Source of the DNA: Agroathelia rolfsii
Taxonomy: Eukaryota > Basidiomycota > Agaricomycetes > Amylocorticiales > Amylocorticiaceae
Assembly: GCA_018343915.1 (NCBI GenBank)
Contig: JABRWF010000006.1
Coordinates: forward strand, 992,001 to 1,056,000
Reading direction: 5' to 3'
DNA length: 64,000 nt
Positions 1 through 11,600 of the stretch are shown here, piece by piece (the stretch's first letter is position 1; each line of letters opens with the position of its first letter). The position numbers were made by a program, and so were the translations under genes. The notes below the pieces were generated by a model. It did no database searches. It was not told the DNA's origin and saw only the letters and a list, made by a program, of their open reading frames with translations.

Positions 1-214
1 GGTGGGGATGACATAGCTAAAAGTTGGCCAAGAGCAGAGAAGGCGTGAGCAAGGCTATTGCAAGGCGTCTGCAACCATGGTCGGACCCTGAAATCTGGGT
101 GGCGCTACGCTGGTGAACTCTGTGGTGGTGGCGCGGGCCTTCCGATGCGCATTGAAGAAAAGTCCAGACGTCACACAACACTTCAGTTCAGAGTTCAAGT
201 CAATCCTCATCGCT

Positions 215-1162
215 ATGTCTGTCTCTCGCTTTGCCCTGCAGCTATCCAGAAGCGTCCCTAGACGCAATTTTGTTTCTTCTGTTCTTCTCACTCGGACATG
301 GGAAAATGAGACTGTAGCAACTCTCAGACAAGAGGCAAAACAACGTGGTCTTGATGCGTGCGTCCCTTGGAGCCATGAACCGTCGTCAGCTATTGAAGAT
401 TTTATCCTCTAGCAAGGGCAATAAAGCAACTCTCATTACCCGCATTCGTGCCTTCGAAAGCGCAAAAGAACCCATTGCTCCGCCTGCAGCAACCAGGCAA
501 GCATCTACAATACAAGAACCCCATGAGGGTGCGGTTGTGCCTGGCATTCCACCTGAAAACCAGCCGGATGCATCGTTGCAATACTCGTACAAGCCACCTC
601 GTCTTCCAGAACAACCCGATGAAATAGAACCATCTGTACAAATTGTAAGTTTTAAATGACATTTAACTATATTGGAGCCTGACTTGCGTTTATCTAGCCG
701 TTCGTTCCTGATTTCTGGGATTCCTCTAAGGCGACAAAAGCAGAGATAGAAGCCGCATTGGTTGATCCATTAGCTCCAGCAGACAGCGGCGCCTCTCTCC
801 CAAAGATCATCGTGGTTGGCGGATCCGCAACGCACCATGGCGGTGGACCATCTCATAACCTTTCTAACGATCATGAAGCGTTGTCACACACTACCCAGCA
901 CCAGCATTCGCCTTCATCGAAAGACGCAGGGAAGGGTAACATTTTCCAGGACATTGCTAAGGATCTTGGGTTGCCTACGCCTGCCGAAAAGAGTGTTCGC
1001 GAGTTACAGCAGGCGGTGGCCGATTCGTTGCCTGATTCTTTCGTCAGTGGAGCCCAAAAAGCACAGAGCAGGAAACTTGATGGAGCAGAAGTGCGCGGCG
1101 TTTGGTTGCTATTTGGCTTGCTTACTGGATCGTGGTTTGCCGGCAGTATATTCAGCAGTTGA
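215..1162 (+). CDS. AIM34: AIM34-like mitochondrial SAP-domain protein
   Basis: Three exons (215-357, 413-644, 698-1162) join in frame to 279 residues. Residues 1-28 are rich in Arg and Ser without acidic residues, which looks like a mitochondrial presequence. A SAP fold follows at about residues 32-65; its helix-turn-helix core is only complete once the 55-base intron at 358-412 is removed, giving the reading RGLDAKGNKATLITRI across the junction. The middle is low complexity, Pro/Ser/His-rich. The last 20 residues form one hydrophobic segment, a likely C-terminal membrane anchor. A presequence, a SAP domain and a terminal membrane helix match fungal AIM34, a mitochondrial protein of unclear biochemical role. 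Family assignment is from architecture; the function is inferred only from the family. Confidence 0.68.
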
Positions 1163-1426
1163 TAGATGTATAGCCGCTTTTCTTATTCTTATAGTATCGG
1201 CCTTAGTACACACTTAATCAATAGAACAACTTTCACCATAGATATTCAAGACTAATATTCGCACATGCAAAAAAAGGCCTTGGAGGAAACTATTCGCAAA
1301 GCATATTACACTTCAGCGCTCAGCCTTCATGTTACGGGTGTGATTTGGAGCCTTTCCTGATTTTGACGGGTTGGCATGGTCTTAATAGTAAATGAAATAA
1401 TTACTCATAATGGTAAGCCCCGGTAT

Positions 1427-1498
1427 TCCGATATGGTGTAACGGCTAACATTGCCGCCTTTCACGCGGCAGCTCGGGGTTCGATTCCCCGTATCGGAG
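1427..1498 (+). tRNA. tRNA-Glu (anticodon UUC)
   Basis: A full cloverleaf can be drawn: a 7-bp acceptor stem (TCCGATA pairs with TATCGGA), the D-arm, an anticodon loop CTTTCAC with anticodon TTC, and a T-arm containing GGTTCGATTCC. The discriminator base is G at 1498. The gene has no intron. A T6 run follows immediately as the RNA polymerase III stop. Confidence 0.97.
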
Positions 1499-1504
1499 AT
1501 AATG

Positions 1505-1510
1505 TTTTTT
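1505..1510 (+). terminator. RNA polymerase III T-run terminator
   Basis: Six T residues begin seven bases after the tRNA-Glu gene, the usual position and form of a Pol III terminator. Confidence 0.85.
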
Positions 1511-1859
1511 GTTGGTAGAAGAGTACTCTGATTTCTTTGCGTTTCCTTTTACCCTGTTGCATCTAGGAGCATTGAGGACGATGAATTCTCCGGAAACTTA
1601 TTTTCGAGCCTCACATAAACCTTGTGCATGGGTGTGTATAAACGCATCCCCCTCAGTGCAGATAATCACTCCGAAGATATTTATCACTCAAGGCAGTATA
1701 GACCCTGGCCAATTAAGCAGAGGCACAGTACTGGTGCCGCCGGTTCTCTTTATGGTGGGTAGAGGGGTAATTCCCATTACTAATACCTCAAACACTCCAC
1801 ACAAAAAAAACAAGGATGATGAATTTGCTGCCAATGTAATATCGAAGGATCTTTATTAG

Positions 1860-1920
1860 GTGTGACGTGTTATGTGACGTACATAATCACATGACCTGTG
1901 ACATTTCGCGTCGCGACACA
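1860..1920 (+). promoter_or_regulatory. Candidate regulatory cluster upstream of CMR1
   Basis: Within 61 bases there are two TGACGT cores (CRE/ATF-like), a TCACATGACC E-box-like element and a GC-rich block TTCGCGTCGCGA resembling E2F/MCB-type cell-cycle elements. It lies 130-190 bases before the CMR1 start codon. The 1499-2052 interval holds no recognisable gene. That these sites are used is inference. Confidence 0.3.
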
Positions 1921-2052
1921 CTGCAACTCGCACAGCTTGTTGAATACTTGGCTGATATTTTTATATGCAACATTAAAACGCTTTCGCTAGCATTTATATC
2001 TGGTTGAATATAATCGTAATTCACTTGATCCGAGCATGCAAAGCAGTAGAGC

Positions 2053-4370
2053 ATGCCGAAGCTTACAGATTAGTACGTTTCTGCCGACTATAAACGCGGA
2101 TTTTCCTCATAAGATACCAATTTGAACGTCACACAGCGAACTTGAGCGAGAGAAAAATATTGCACGGAACCGTGCCTTGCTTGAAGAACTCGAACTAGAT
2201 ACGACCCCTGATCAGTCTCTTGGCGTGCCACCAAAGCCAGCACCCTCGAAGACAAAAGCAAAGCCGATACAACCTGCTCTGAAACGCAAACGTGAGGTGG
2301 CAGATGTGCCTCCCCCCAGACGATCTACTAGGAATAAATTTGTCGCCGACCCTAATGAGACACCAGCCCAGCGGAAAAGAAGAGAGGTATAGCTAATGCA
2401 TTCATATGAAGTACAGGCGCAGGCTCACTTGAAATAGAAAGAGCATGAGGAGCTTCGTAAAAAGGAAGAGAAAGAGAGGATGGAGGCAGAAGAACGTGCT
2501 CGTGTCGCTAGACTACCGAGGCATGACGATTTGGACCTCCCTACACTGGCAGAGGACCATGAGGAATCCGACATAAATCGTCTCCAAGCTACCATTGTCG
2601 AGACTGCTAAAGACGAAGAGAAGGACCCGGCTGCATTTGATTTCGAGAGTGATACAAAGGAGGACAGTGCTGTCAAGGAGCTTAGAGAAAAATTGCAGGG
2701 TCTGAAAGTTGTCTCCCGCGCGAAAGTCACACAAGATAGGATATACAGCGCTGCATACCATCCGGAACCGACCAAAGATCTAATTTTCTTCGGAGGTTAG
2801 CTCAAAATTTCTTTTATTCCCAACTCAACACTCATAGCAAGATAGACAAACATGGCCAACTTGGTATCTGGGATGCCCGTGCTACTCCTGACGAAGTGGC
2901 GGATGAAGATGAAGAGGTTTCTGATCCTGATAATAGGGAAGGTGGAAAGTACTGGCGTCTGCAATTACATTGGCCAGCGACATCCAAATCGTCAATATCA
3001 TGCATTAAAGTGGACCCGACAAACACTCGTAACGTACATGAACTATTATCTGTCATCTTTGTTTCTCTCACGCTGTGTTACAGATCTATACAAGCGCATA
3101 CGACTGTACTCTTCGATCACTATCTTTTGAGTCTGGTGTTTCAACCGAAATTACCTCGTTTGATGAGACGATGGTAACCAGTTTTGACATGCCACCGACT
3201 GGAAATGAGATGTGGATCGCAGATGCCGACGGCAAAATTATGCACATTGATTTGCGAGAAGCCGCCAAAGCCTCAAAAGGAAAAGGAAGCCAGAAAATAC
3301 GCAGTTACCAGCTTTCAGAACATAAAGTTGGTGCCATAAGTATCAATCCCGTTGACCCGTCATTTATTGTGACAGCCTCCAACTCAAGGCTTCTGAAGTA
3401 CGTTGTGAAGGCAGTTGTTGGGCTTCCCGTATAATTGACGCACCTTTTCAGGATTTGGGATACAAGAGCCCTAGCAGCTATACAAGTTAGTTATCCTTTC
3501 TGCCCATTCAAGGCTCTTACGCATTTCTCTTCTAGACTAAATCTGCCGTTACCGAATTTGATGCGGATGCTATCGGTTCTTTCCTCGAAACGAAGAAAGG
3601 CAAAACGGCTTTCCGTGGTGAATGGCAACATGACAAATCTGTAAGCTCTGCGTATTGGAGCCCTCATGGAAGGAGCGTAGTGAGTACAAGCTACGATGAT
3701 AGTATACGAAGTGCGCCGAGCCCTCCTTTTGGTTGATGGTATAGACATTCCTAATGGCTATTTATTACAGTCTGGGACTTGGATACGAAGAAGCTTGGCT
3801 CAACACTACCAAGACCGTTTTCCCGGATAAAACATAATTGTCAAACTGTGCATCTGCTTTTTATTTCCATGCGTCTAACAGCTCAATAAATAAACTTAAA
3901 CCTCTCATTATAGGGGAAGTGGCTCACAATATTGCGAGCTCAGTGGTCGCAGAATCTCGACTTCTACCCTCACTTCACTGTAATTTGGTTTCTCTGTACC
4001 ACACCGGTCCTTCATACTTAACACTGCTCGTAGATTGGGAATATGAACCACTCATTAGATATTTTCAGCGGAAGGGTATGTGTTTGTATAAAATCCTCGT
4101 CATGAACACGCCACAGAAGCTGAAATGCGAAAATTAGGGTACATTGGTTGCCAGATTAGCCGATTCATCAAAGTAAGTGATATGGTGTCGCGACTCTCCA
4201 GGTTGCTAGGGCACGATCGTTGTCTTGTAAATCTAACTCGCGTCATTTTGCCGTCTAGAATTACTGCTGTTCAAGCTGTAACAGCCTCTCATCCCCGTGT
4301 TCTGGAACGTGCAGTAAGCGGTAACGCCAGTGGACGATGCGTTCTATGGGCTCCGCCGGACGTTGATTGA
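2053..4370 (+). CDS. CMR1: CMR1/WDR76-type WD40 DNA damage-binding protein
   Basis: Twelve exons were joined by hand (first exon 2053-2072, last 4259-4370) and add up to 556 residues. The N-terminus reads YELEREKNIARNRALLEEL, close to the start typical of fungal CMR1, followed by a basic PPRRSTRNKF motif. The C-terminal two thirds are WD40 blades ending in WD-type dipeptides (LGIWDAR, KIWDTR, RIWDLD). The C-terminal SGNASGRCVLWAPPDVD is also characteristic. CMR1 proteins bind UV-damaged DNA and gather in nuclear and intranuclear quality-control sites under replication stress. The first coding exon is only 20 bases, so an ORF-only search misses the true start. Confidence 0.9.
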
Positions 4371-5129
4371 TGTAAATGATTTGAATAACACAAGTTATCT
4401 TATCTTGGATTTAAACCTTGAATATTGCTTAGAGTAAAATTTAGAGACAATTGAAAGCATTTGTACTCTCTAGTTAATTAGTTGATTACCGTGTACATAC
4501 GGTTCAGCGTATCTAGATCCGTTGAATGTCAACGGACATTCATTAATATCATTCTTGCGTGGCGAGACAATCCACGCTGCAAGATTTCAAATTTCAAGGT
4601 CGTTTTCACAATGCCGCAGAACACAGAACGATTACCATGGAATCACACTGTTATGGTTACAACACAACGATTTCAATGGATATATTAGTAACTACATGCC
4701 AGAGATTGGGATAGGAAGCCAAATCTAGTAGCTAGGAGCAACCGGGTTTTGTAAATAAGAATAACAGCCATACAAGGAACGTAGACGGTGAAGTAAAGGA
4801 TGCGGGTAGCTGCGAATGAGCGACAACAGCAGCACCGGCACAAGATATCATAATATACCCCAGCCGCCACACCTAAGCAGGGATTCCACAAACAAGAGAC
4901 GGAGACACGCAGACAAAGAAACACAAAAGCTACACGAATTGATTTTTTTTTCTTTTTATGTTCATAAAGATTGGTGGCTTGTAGCCAACTTGTAGTTCTA
5001 CCGTGCGATTCACTTATCTAACCATCTGCATATTGCTGATCGAGTGCAGTGGAAAGACCTGTTGGTATACTAAGTATTCCGTGACACGAAAATTAAAACA
5101 AAACACAAGATACCTTTAGGTCGGTTTAT
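4371..5129. other. Intergenic region, no gene seen
   Basis: AT-rich 3' flanks between the convergent CMR1 gene and the secreted repeat protein. Reading frames are short and unlike any family; no RNA gene was recognised. Confidence 0.6.
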
Positions 5130-5879
5130 CTAGGCGTGGGGCTTAGCCGAGAAAGAAGGCTTGGGTGGCGCAGAGAAAGAAGGCTTAGGCGGGACGGAGA
5201 AGGACGGGATGGGCCTGGAGAACGAGCTCGGGGCAGCCTCCGCGCCGTGAGCAGCGCTGCCGCTGGGGTGAGGGTGCGGGTCATGCGAGAAGCTGGGCCT
5301 GGGGCGGTGGGAGAACGAGCTGGCGGCAGCTGCTTCTACGCCATGAGCGGCACTACCGCTGGGGTGAGGGTGCGGGTCGTGCGAGAAACTCGGCCTGGGG
5401 CGGCGGGAGTAGGAGCTTGCGGCGGGAGGCTCTGCGCGAGGAACAGCGCTGCCACTGGGGTGGGGCTCATGCGAGAAGCTGGGAATAGGAGGGAGCGAGA
5501 AGCTGGGCAGAGGAGGAAGCGAGAAGCTAGGCAAAGGAGGGAGTGAGAAGGAGCTCGGCACGGCTGCCTCTTCATCGTGAGCAGCGCTACCGCTCGGGCG
5601 CGGCCTGGGAGAGAACGACGGGAGAGGTGGGACAGAGAAAGACGGAATCGGCCTAGAGAACGAGCTCGGGGCAGCTTCCGCGCCATGGGCTGCGCTGCCA
5701 CTAGGGTGCGGGTGCGGGACGTGCGAGTAGCTGGGGACAGGGGGCAGGGAAAAGCTAGGAAGAGGGCGCGAGAAGGAGCTCGGAGCTGCCTGCTCATCCC
5801 GTGCCTCACCTTGGTATGGGGCCGCCTGCGCGAGCATGGCGAGAGAAACGAGCGCGATGAGGGACTTGGGGAACATCAT
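5130..5879 (-). CDS. Secreted Pro/Ser/His-rich tandem-repeat protein
   Basis: A single open frame of 249 residues starts at a double ATG (5879). Residues 1-19 form a clean signal peptide (KSLIALVSLAMLAQA followed by APYQG). The rest is a repeat array: a module of roughly 40 residues containing HPHPSGSAAHG, then EAAPSSFS, then several PSFS steps separated by Pro-rich linkers, present about five times with variation in length. No Cys pairs, catalytic motif or membrane segment is visible, and no GPI signal is clear. A TATA element lies 164 bases upstream. It could be a cell-wall, repellent-type or effector-like secreted protein; there is no sequence basis for choosing. The repeats also produce long shadow frames on both strands. 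Confidence 0.75.
   Translation of the reverse strand: MMFPKSLIALVSLAMLAQAAPYQGEARDEQAAPSSFSRPLPSFSLPPVPSYSHVPHPHPSGSAAHGAEAAPSSFSRPIPSFSVPPLPSFSPRPRPSGSAAHDEEAAVPSSFSLPPLPSFSLPPLPSFSLPPIPSFSHEPHPSGSAVPRAEPPAASSYSRRPRPSFSHDPHPHPSGSAAHGVEAAAASSFSHRPRPSFSHDPHPHPSGSAAHGAEAAPSSFSRPIPSFSVPPKPSFSAPPKPSFSAKPHA
5133..5800 (-). repeat. Coding minisatellite in the secreted protein gene
   Basis: Degenerate tandem units of about 110-130 bases encode the HPHPSGSAAHG/PSSFS/PSFS module; shorter 21-24-base units encoding PSFSLPP steps are nested inside. Near-identical unit copies suggest recent slippage or unequal crossing over. Confidence 0.65.
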
Positions 5880-6042
5880 GGCTAGTCGATATAGGTCTTC
5901 TGTGTTCGCCTATGAGAGCGCTTGCACAAGTAGCAAAGCTATCCTCAATGAGTAAGATTTGTAGTAGGATATTTAAGAAACTAATTACTCACAGATTGCA
6001 GAGGTGGAAGCTGATGAGAACTGAAGCCATGGATGAGCATCG

Positions 6043-6050
6043 TTTTTATA
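6043..6050 (-). promoter_or_regulatory. TATA box of the secreted repeat protein gene
   Basis: TATAAAAA on the minus strand, 164 bases upstream of the start codon at 5879. Spacing allows a 5' leader, possibly with a leader intron. Confidence 0.45.
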
Positions 6051-7765
6051 CCTTTCTGGATCTGCAGTAAATTCCCTAAGTTTCGTTTGACATGAGTACG
6101 TTGTGAGGTTTCAAGCTGCACAACCAATGCCAGCGGTTTCTCGACGGCAGTTTAGCGGATGCGAGGACGTTTGCCACGAGTACATTGCCACCGCAATACC
6201 TTACCGCCTGCTTCATAGAAGGAAAAAATAACATCATTATACAGAGCGCGGAGAAACACCAGTCGTGGAGTGGAGTAAGTATGGAAAGAAGGCCGCCCAC
6301 TCGCAGGTTTGAAGTTGAACTTTAGAGATAGTTTTGTGGCTCGATCGTGATCGTTGCAAGAACACATGATTAAACTCGAAGCAGTGTTGTGTTGAGCGGT
6401 GAGGAGGCTTGGCGCCATTCTGATGTCAGGTTTGGACAATGAACTCGCCAATAATCTTGTCAATACAATCGTACATGCGAGCTGTGACAAAAATAGTCGT
6501 GATGGAAACGCGCGCACGCACACAATTCAAGTTGCCAGCGCGAGCGATCATTGCAATAGAAAAGCCAGCGTGATTGTGGGGCATAAAATTATTGAGAGTT
6601 TCGGTCCCGCGAACTCGCCTACGTAGTGTTTTGTTCAGATAACAACCCATCTCCTTTGCATTAACAAAGTCAAAGCCGGTATGATATGATAGAAAATGAA
6701 TACTAGCATCATCTACAAGCGTGGGATGACCTTGAGAAATGTAGTGAACGCCAAGATCAAGCAAGGTAGATGAGCCAAGACCGTTTGTCCACCTAATCTT
6801 GACACCGAAGTGATGCAGCCTCAGTAACCCCACACGATTACCACGCAAAGGCTCGATCATAGGGCAGGTAAGAACCTTATCACGCTAAGAAGCATCGGCT
6901 TCTTTGCGTACATCTATAGGCGGCTGACACCATCAGAATATAGTCTATAATTTGTTTCCCCTAGAGTATGAGACAGAGCAAATTACTGTCTGCTCGCAGT
7001 TGCAACGTTATGAGATGCCATATTGTAGCGGGCGAGAAAGAAAGAAAATCGCATTGTTGTATGGAGAAAAGATCATTACACCTTGACAACCGAAATGCCC
7101 ATCAAGGATAGACAGCCACCGATAGACACCAAACAACTAAGTCCGTAGAAGCGGACAGCCTACGTCTGAGTATATTACCGAATAGCAGAAGATGGATGGC
7201 GAGTCTAGGTAGCGAGGATATATTTGCGCACCATCCACCAATAATGATGAGATAGAACCGTGCCTTCAAGTTAGTCACAGGGTGCAAGGAGAATGTTAGT
7301 GTCATCCACAACAACCGCGGTAAGCGCCATTTCCCTCAGCGGGCCGCCGGATGGAAACGAGACTGATGATTGTCCGCTTCATTCAAGGCTACATACACTT
7401 GGCACACTCATGACATGGAGACGCAACAGCTATGACAATTATGGCGTACTAAGTCGCACTTTCAAGTGGGAATCTCGGACTATGTTCGTCATTGGATCGG
7501 ATCAATCCCACTGGCAAAGTCATCAAGGCGATATTCATCAGAGGAGCAATGTATGTGGAGTTCTGTAATTCATGGCTAGTCCGATAACCAATGCATAAGA
7601 GACGCAAAATGCGCGAATGAGCAGGAACATAACCCTCGTCGTTATGTTATACGTGTTGCTGGATAGACTAGCAAGCGAGACCGAGTCAGAAGAAAAGAAA
7701 AACTTCTTAGAGGATTGTGAGTAGAAGACTCACCTATCTTATGCCACCACCACCGGACTCCTTCG
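6051..7765. other. 1.7-kb region without a recognisable gene
   Basis: The longest frame is a minus-strand stretch of 144 codons (6426-6860). It resembles no family, has no convincing splice partners and shows mixed codon usage, so it was not called. The rest contains only short frames. The region could hold promoter sequence, a fast-evolving orphan or decayed sequence. Confidence 0.5.
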
Positions 7766-8066
7766 TTATTTGCCGGTAATGCCGGAGAGAGTTGAGCTTT
7801 CCTTCAGAGCGGCTACTTCTTCGGCTTCAAGTTTTGCGTCCCTTACAGCTTTCCATTTGGCATACTTCCAACGTAGTAAAGCTGACAAACGCTCTTCAGG
7901 GTCTGGTGGTGCAGTGCGGGGGTTTGTTTCATTGAGATAGAAAGCGAGTACACCAGTAAATATTCCGACAAAAGGATCCAAGGCTCTGTGTATTCAGTTG
8001 TATTTTGTTGTTCAACTCGGAAATTCTTGACGAGAGTCCCAGGACTGACTTGGATAGGAGCGGCAT
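7766..8066 (-). CDS. NCE101: NCE101-like small membrane protein
   Basis: Two exons (8066-8050 and 7985-7766) join at a 64-base intron to 78 residues starting MPLLSKALDPFVGIFTG. An N-terminal hydrophobic segment (about residues 7-25) is followed by FYLNETNPRTAPP and a charged, helical tail. The short length, N-terminal single-pass segment and ALDP.VGIFTG..A signature match the NCE101 family (non-classical export protein 1), small membrane proteins first linked in yeast to export of leaderless proteins. The first exon is only 17 bases; without it the frame appears to begin at a non-ATG codon. Confidence 0.82.
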
Positions 8067-8632
8067 TAAAGCAGTTTATGTGGTGAATTTGTAACAGATG
8101 CACTAGCAGGTATGCAATAAAGTGAGGGCAGCCTTACTATTGACACTAACGCTGGCAGCCTATGTAGGAGACCAACTTGAAGTTGCGCCGCGACAAGTTG
8201 CATGTACTTGAGGTCGTGCCGCGGCAAGCCTCTCCCGCGGAAGCATCAGTTCCCCTGTCCGAGCCAGCAGCGTTTGTCCAATCTTTTTTTTTTTCACTTG
8301 AGGGGCATCAAGGTATGATAAGGACCTCATGCAAAAAAGAAAGACAGTCTTGAGTACACATATAATCATTTTTCTTCGTAATCGTGAGTTGTGGTTAATA
8401 TATATAGTAAAGTGCAGATAATGGGTAATAGCTATGAATTTGCTAGATAAATGCAATGTTAGACAGTAAGTATATATGAAAACGTTGTAGTGAATCCATG
8501 AATGGGAATGCACAAGATTACAACAATTATATTGGAAACAAACAAAAATTCGCCAGTTAGCCGCCAGTTAGTGGTGAGTAAAGGAAGGAAAGGGGGTGGG
8601 GTAATCAAAAGTGGGTCGACGTGGATGCGGAA
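8067..8632. other. Intergenic region, no gene seen
   Basis: NCE101 leader/promoter and the 3' flank of NAA25. It contains a T-rich run near 8285 and AT-rich sequence around 8350-8470, with no supported gene. Confidence 0.55.
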
Positions 8633-11600
8633 TCATGCAGCATGTGTGGTGCAGATCTTGGAAATACCCCGTCCGATGCCATCTAGGATCTTTTTCCGCG
8701 CCTCAGTGAATTTCTTGGCTTCGCCGACGACGTAGTCGTGCTCAATCTGCAATTTAGTATGTAAGTAATATATTCCATCTGGGCAGTAGATCTTCACTCA
8801 AAAAACTTACCGCGTCCTTGATAATTGGTTGACAGCTTTCTACAAAGGCTTTGCGAGAATCGACAGTGTCAGCCTCCTTGCCCATGTCGACGAGCTGGGA
8901 TGAGATAGATTCTAGGGCTGTGATGGCACCAGCTCGGACGTTCTTCAGGCTTTGAACGAGCTTTCATGAATGACGAAAAATCAGCCAACATCCAAGAGCG
9001 AGAAAGATGCGCAACTAACCTGTCCAAGTTTGTTGGCTTTGACGACGGCCGGCTGTTTAAAGCGCATCGACTCGACAACGAGGAGCAGGAAAGCCTAGCG
9101 AGTGTGTATTAGTCTACCATGCTCCCAAACATAAGAGTAAGAACTTCACCTCTTGCGTCAAGTGAGCAACGTGCAAACCAGCAGGAATAGACTCCTTCAG
9201 AGCTTCCTTGAATCGTTCACCCATCTCTGCGCGGCGGTAAATTAGAAAAGTTATCCCGACCATATAAACAGATGAAACATACTCTCGAAAAAGGCAGCAA
9301 CGACCTCAGGGGTCTCCTTGACAGGTGGTGCCTCCTCATCCTTCTTCGGGTTACCGTTTGCAGTTAGGCTCGCCAACGTTGCAGGATCCACAGCGCGTGG
9401 GTTGGCCTTCGCAGCTTCTGCCAGAACCACGGAGGGAGGTGGTCGGGTGTAATCGTGGTAGGGCTCCAACCAGTCAGCGAGGCCGTCTGCGTATTTCAAA
9501 AACTCGCGCTCGTCCTCTGTGAGCTATAAAAAAAAACCCATGTAAATCATTAGACTGAAGAGCACAACAAGAAGGCGCGCAGTGAGTATTAGGGAACGAA
9601 CCTCTTCGATCTCCTTTTCTGGCCGTTCAGTAAGACGCTCCTTAAGAGGACGCTGCCTGTCGGGATCCAGGCTCTGCTTCGGGCGGTCACCAATCAGAAG
9701 CTTCTCTTCGACCGTGTCGTCGAGGTCACTGGCGTGCGAAAAGGCACGGATGTAGATCTTAAGGAAGAGCCAGAGCCAGCCATTCTTATCTCGGAGTCAG
9801 CATTAGGAGTACAAATTAAACGAAAGAAACCGGTCATTACTCCTGGGAGTTGATCTAACAACATGGTCTGCTCAAAGAGCGAGTTGATGCAGTGTGGTTG
9901 GTAGTTTGGCATAACCTTTAGGTCTCGATTGTCGTGATGGGCTATGATTTATTGCGTCAACGAAAGTCAAGATAGAACGGTAAAAGAAATGCACACATCG
10001 ATCGAAGACGAACTTGAACTCGATCAACTCCATGTCGACGAAATCCGCATTGATAGGCTCGTGGGCTAAGCGCATACGCACGTGATCCATCTTAACTTGG
10101 TCACGCTGCAAAGAGTTGTCTAATCGATCCTCAAAGGCAATGAACTCAGGGATCTAACCATCGTATGTCAATACCAATCGTATATTATACGAAATGTCAG
10201 ATTAACAAACCTGGGAATATCTCTCTTGAATGAAAGCCCGGATGATCCACTCTGGCGTCTGTGGACAGTAAGTAAACAACACTTAGCACTACTTAAAAAC
10301 ACACTTACATCCGTCGTATTCGACGCATACACTTGACTGGACTCTTGACATTCGGTAAGCCATGTGATGTCACCTAACGGTGCCAGCGAAAACATGGGCG
10401 ACCGCGAGAGAATGAGGTGCGACAACGTATCATTCTGGATTTGCTTTATGTCAAGCATTCGGTATTGCTCCAACGCCAATGACGGTGCGCCTAGTTGTTC
10501 GCCGTTAATTTCAATCTCAGAAAGTTTATGTCGTAGAGGAATAATTACCTAGCAAACGGTAGACTGCGATCAGGACCAGACGCAAGTTGTATGCCTGCTT
10601 GCTTTTGGACAGGGCGAACTGCAAAAGGACAACGGTGTGGTGGAGCCAAGCCTCGTCCTCAGTATCCTCCCACAGGTTGATGTATGCATGCGCCGCAAGA
10701 AGTGCAAGATCATCTGCGGGCTGGTAATCGGTGACGTTAAGCTCGGCACCGAGGGGGAGGGCTGCGAAATAGGCTGCACGGTACGTCTCCGCGCGTTCGG
10801 TCTCTTTCTCAACCATCAGCTCTGATTCTGGCAGAGCCAGTCGAATGAGCTTGTGGACGTTGATTGTGCGCTGCACATCAAGGACAGAGGCCTTAAAAAT
10901 ACGTCAGTATTTTACGTTAGTGACTTCCGAGGATACACACCATAGAGAGAGTGATGGACTCGAGATATGATGTCCAGTTGGTGAGATCATCACTAGAAAG
11001 TGATATTACGTACGACTTTAGGTCTTCAAAAGACGAAGGCCTTGAGCCAAACTTGTCGAAGTAATTGCGCATCATATCAACCACAGAGGAGTTATCTGTG
11101 TCAGATAAGTACAGAACGTGTAGCATATATTCAGGAAACCAAAAACTTACCAGCAGACAGATTATACTTTTTGGCGCGAGACTCGAGCTCTAGCAGAGCT
11201 AGAGAAGCTGATCGGTCTCTAGATCCGTCTTTCTCGGCGATCTGAGCAAGGAATTCACGCGTTTTACCCGCATGCTCTGTACATTCCTCCTTGGCCTTTT
11301 CATCAGCCTCTGTCTTTTCGTCGGAAACATACGAAAAAGTTCCGTCAAGGACAGAGAGGAACTCTAGCCAGTTACGATCGCTATTTTTAGGTCAGTCTAA
11401 GTGATCAAGATGTTACGCAGAATACAAGATACTTACCTGTTCTCTGTTATTCTAACCTGCGCTTTTTCGCCCTCCTCTTTGGATAGTCCGCGGAGTGACC
11501 AGATTTCCCTACGTAATTCATCGCAGAGCAAACTAGCCGCGCATAACTTCTGACCAACGTTACTAACAAGCAAAGTATTTGCTTCATCCCAGAGCTTCAG

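Noticed and set aside
1509..1859. A 116-codon frame after the tRNA
   Set aside because: It opens at a non-ATG codon just after the Pol III terminator and resembles nothing.
5136..5885. Long frames on the plus strand and a second minus frame across the secreted repeat gene
   Set aside because: They are shadows made by the GC-rich tandem repeats; only the minus-strand frame with a signal peptide makes sense.
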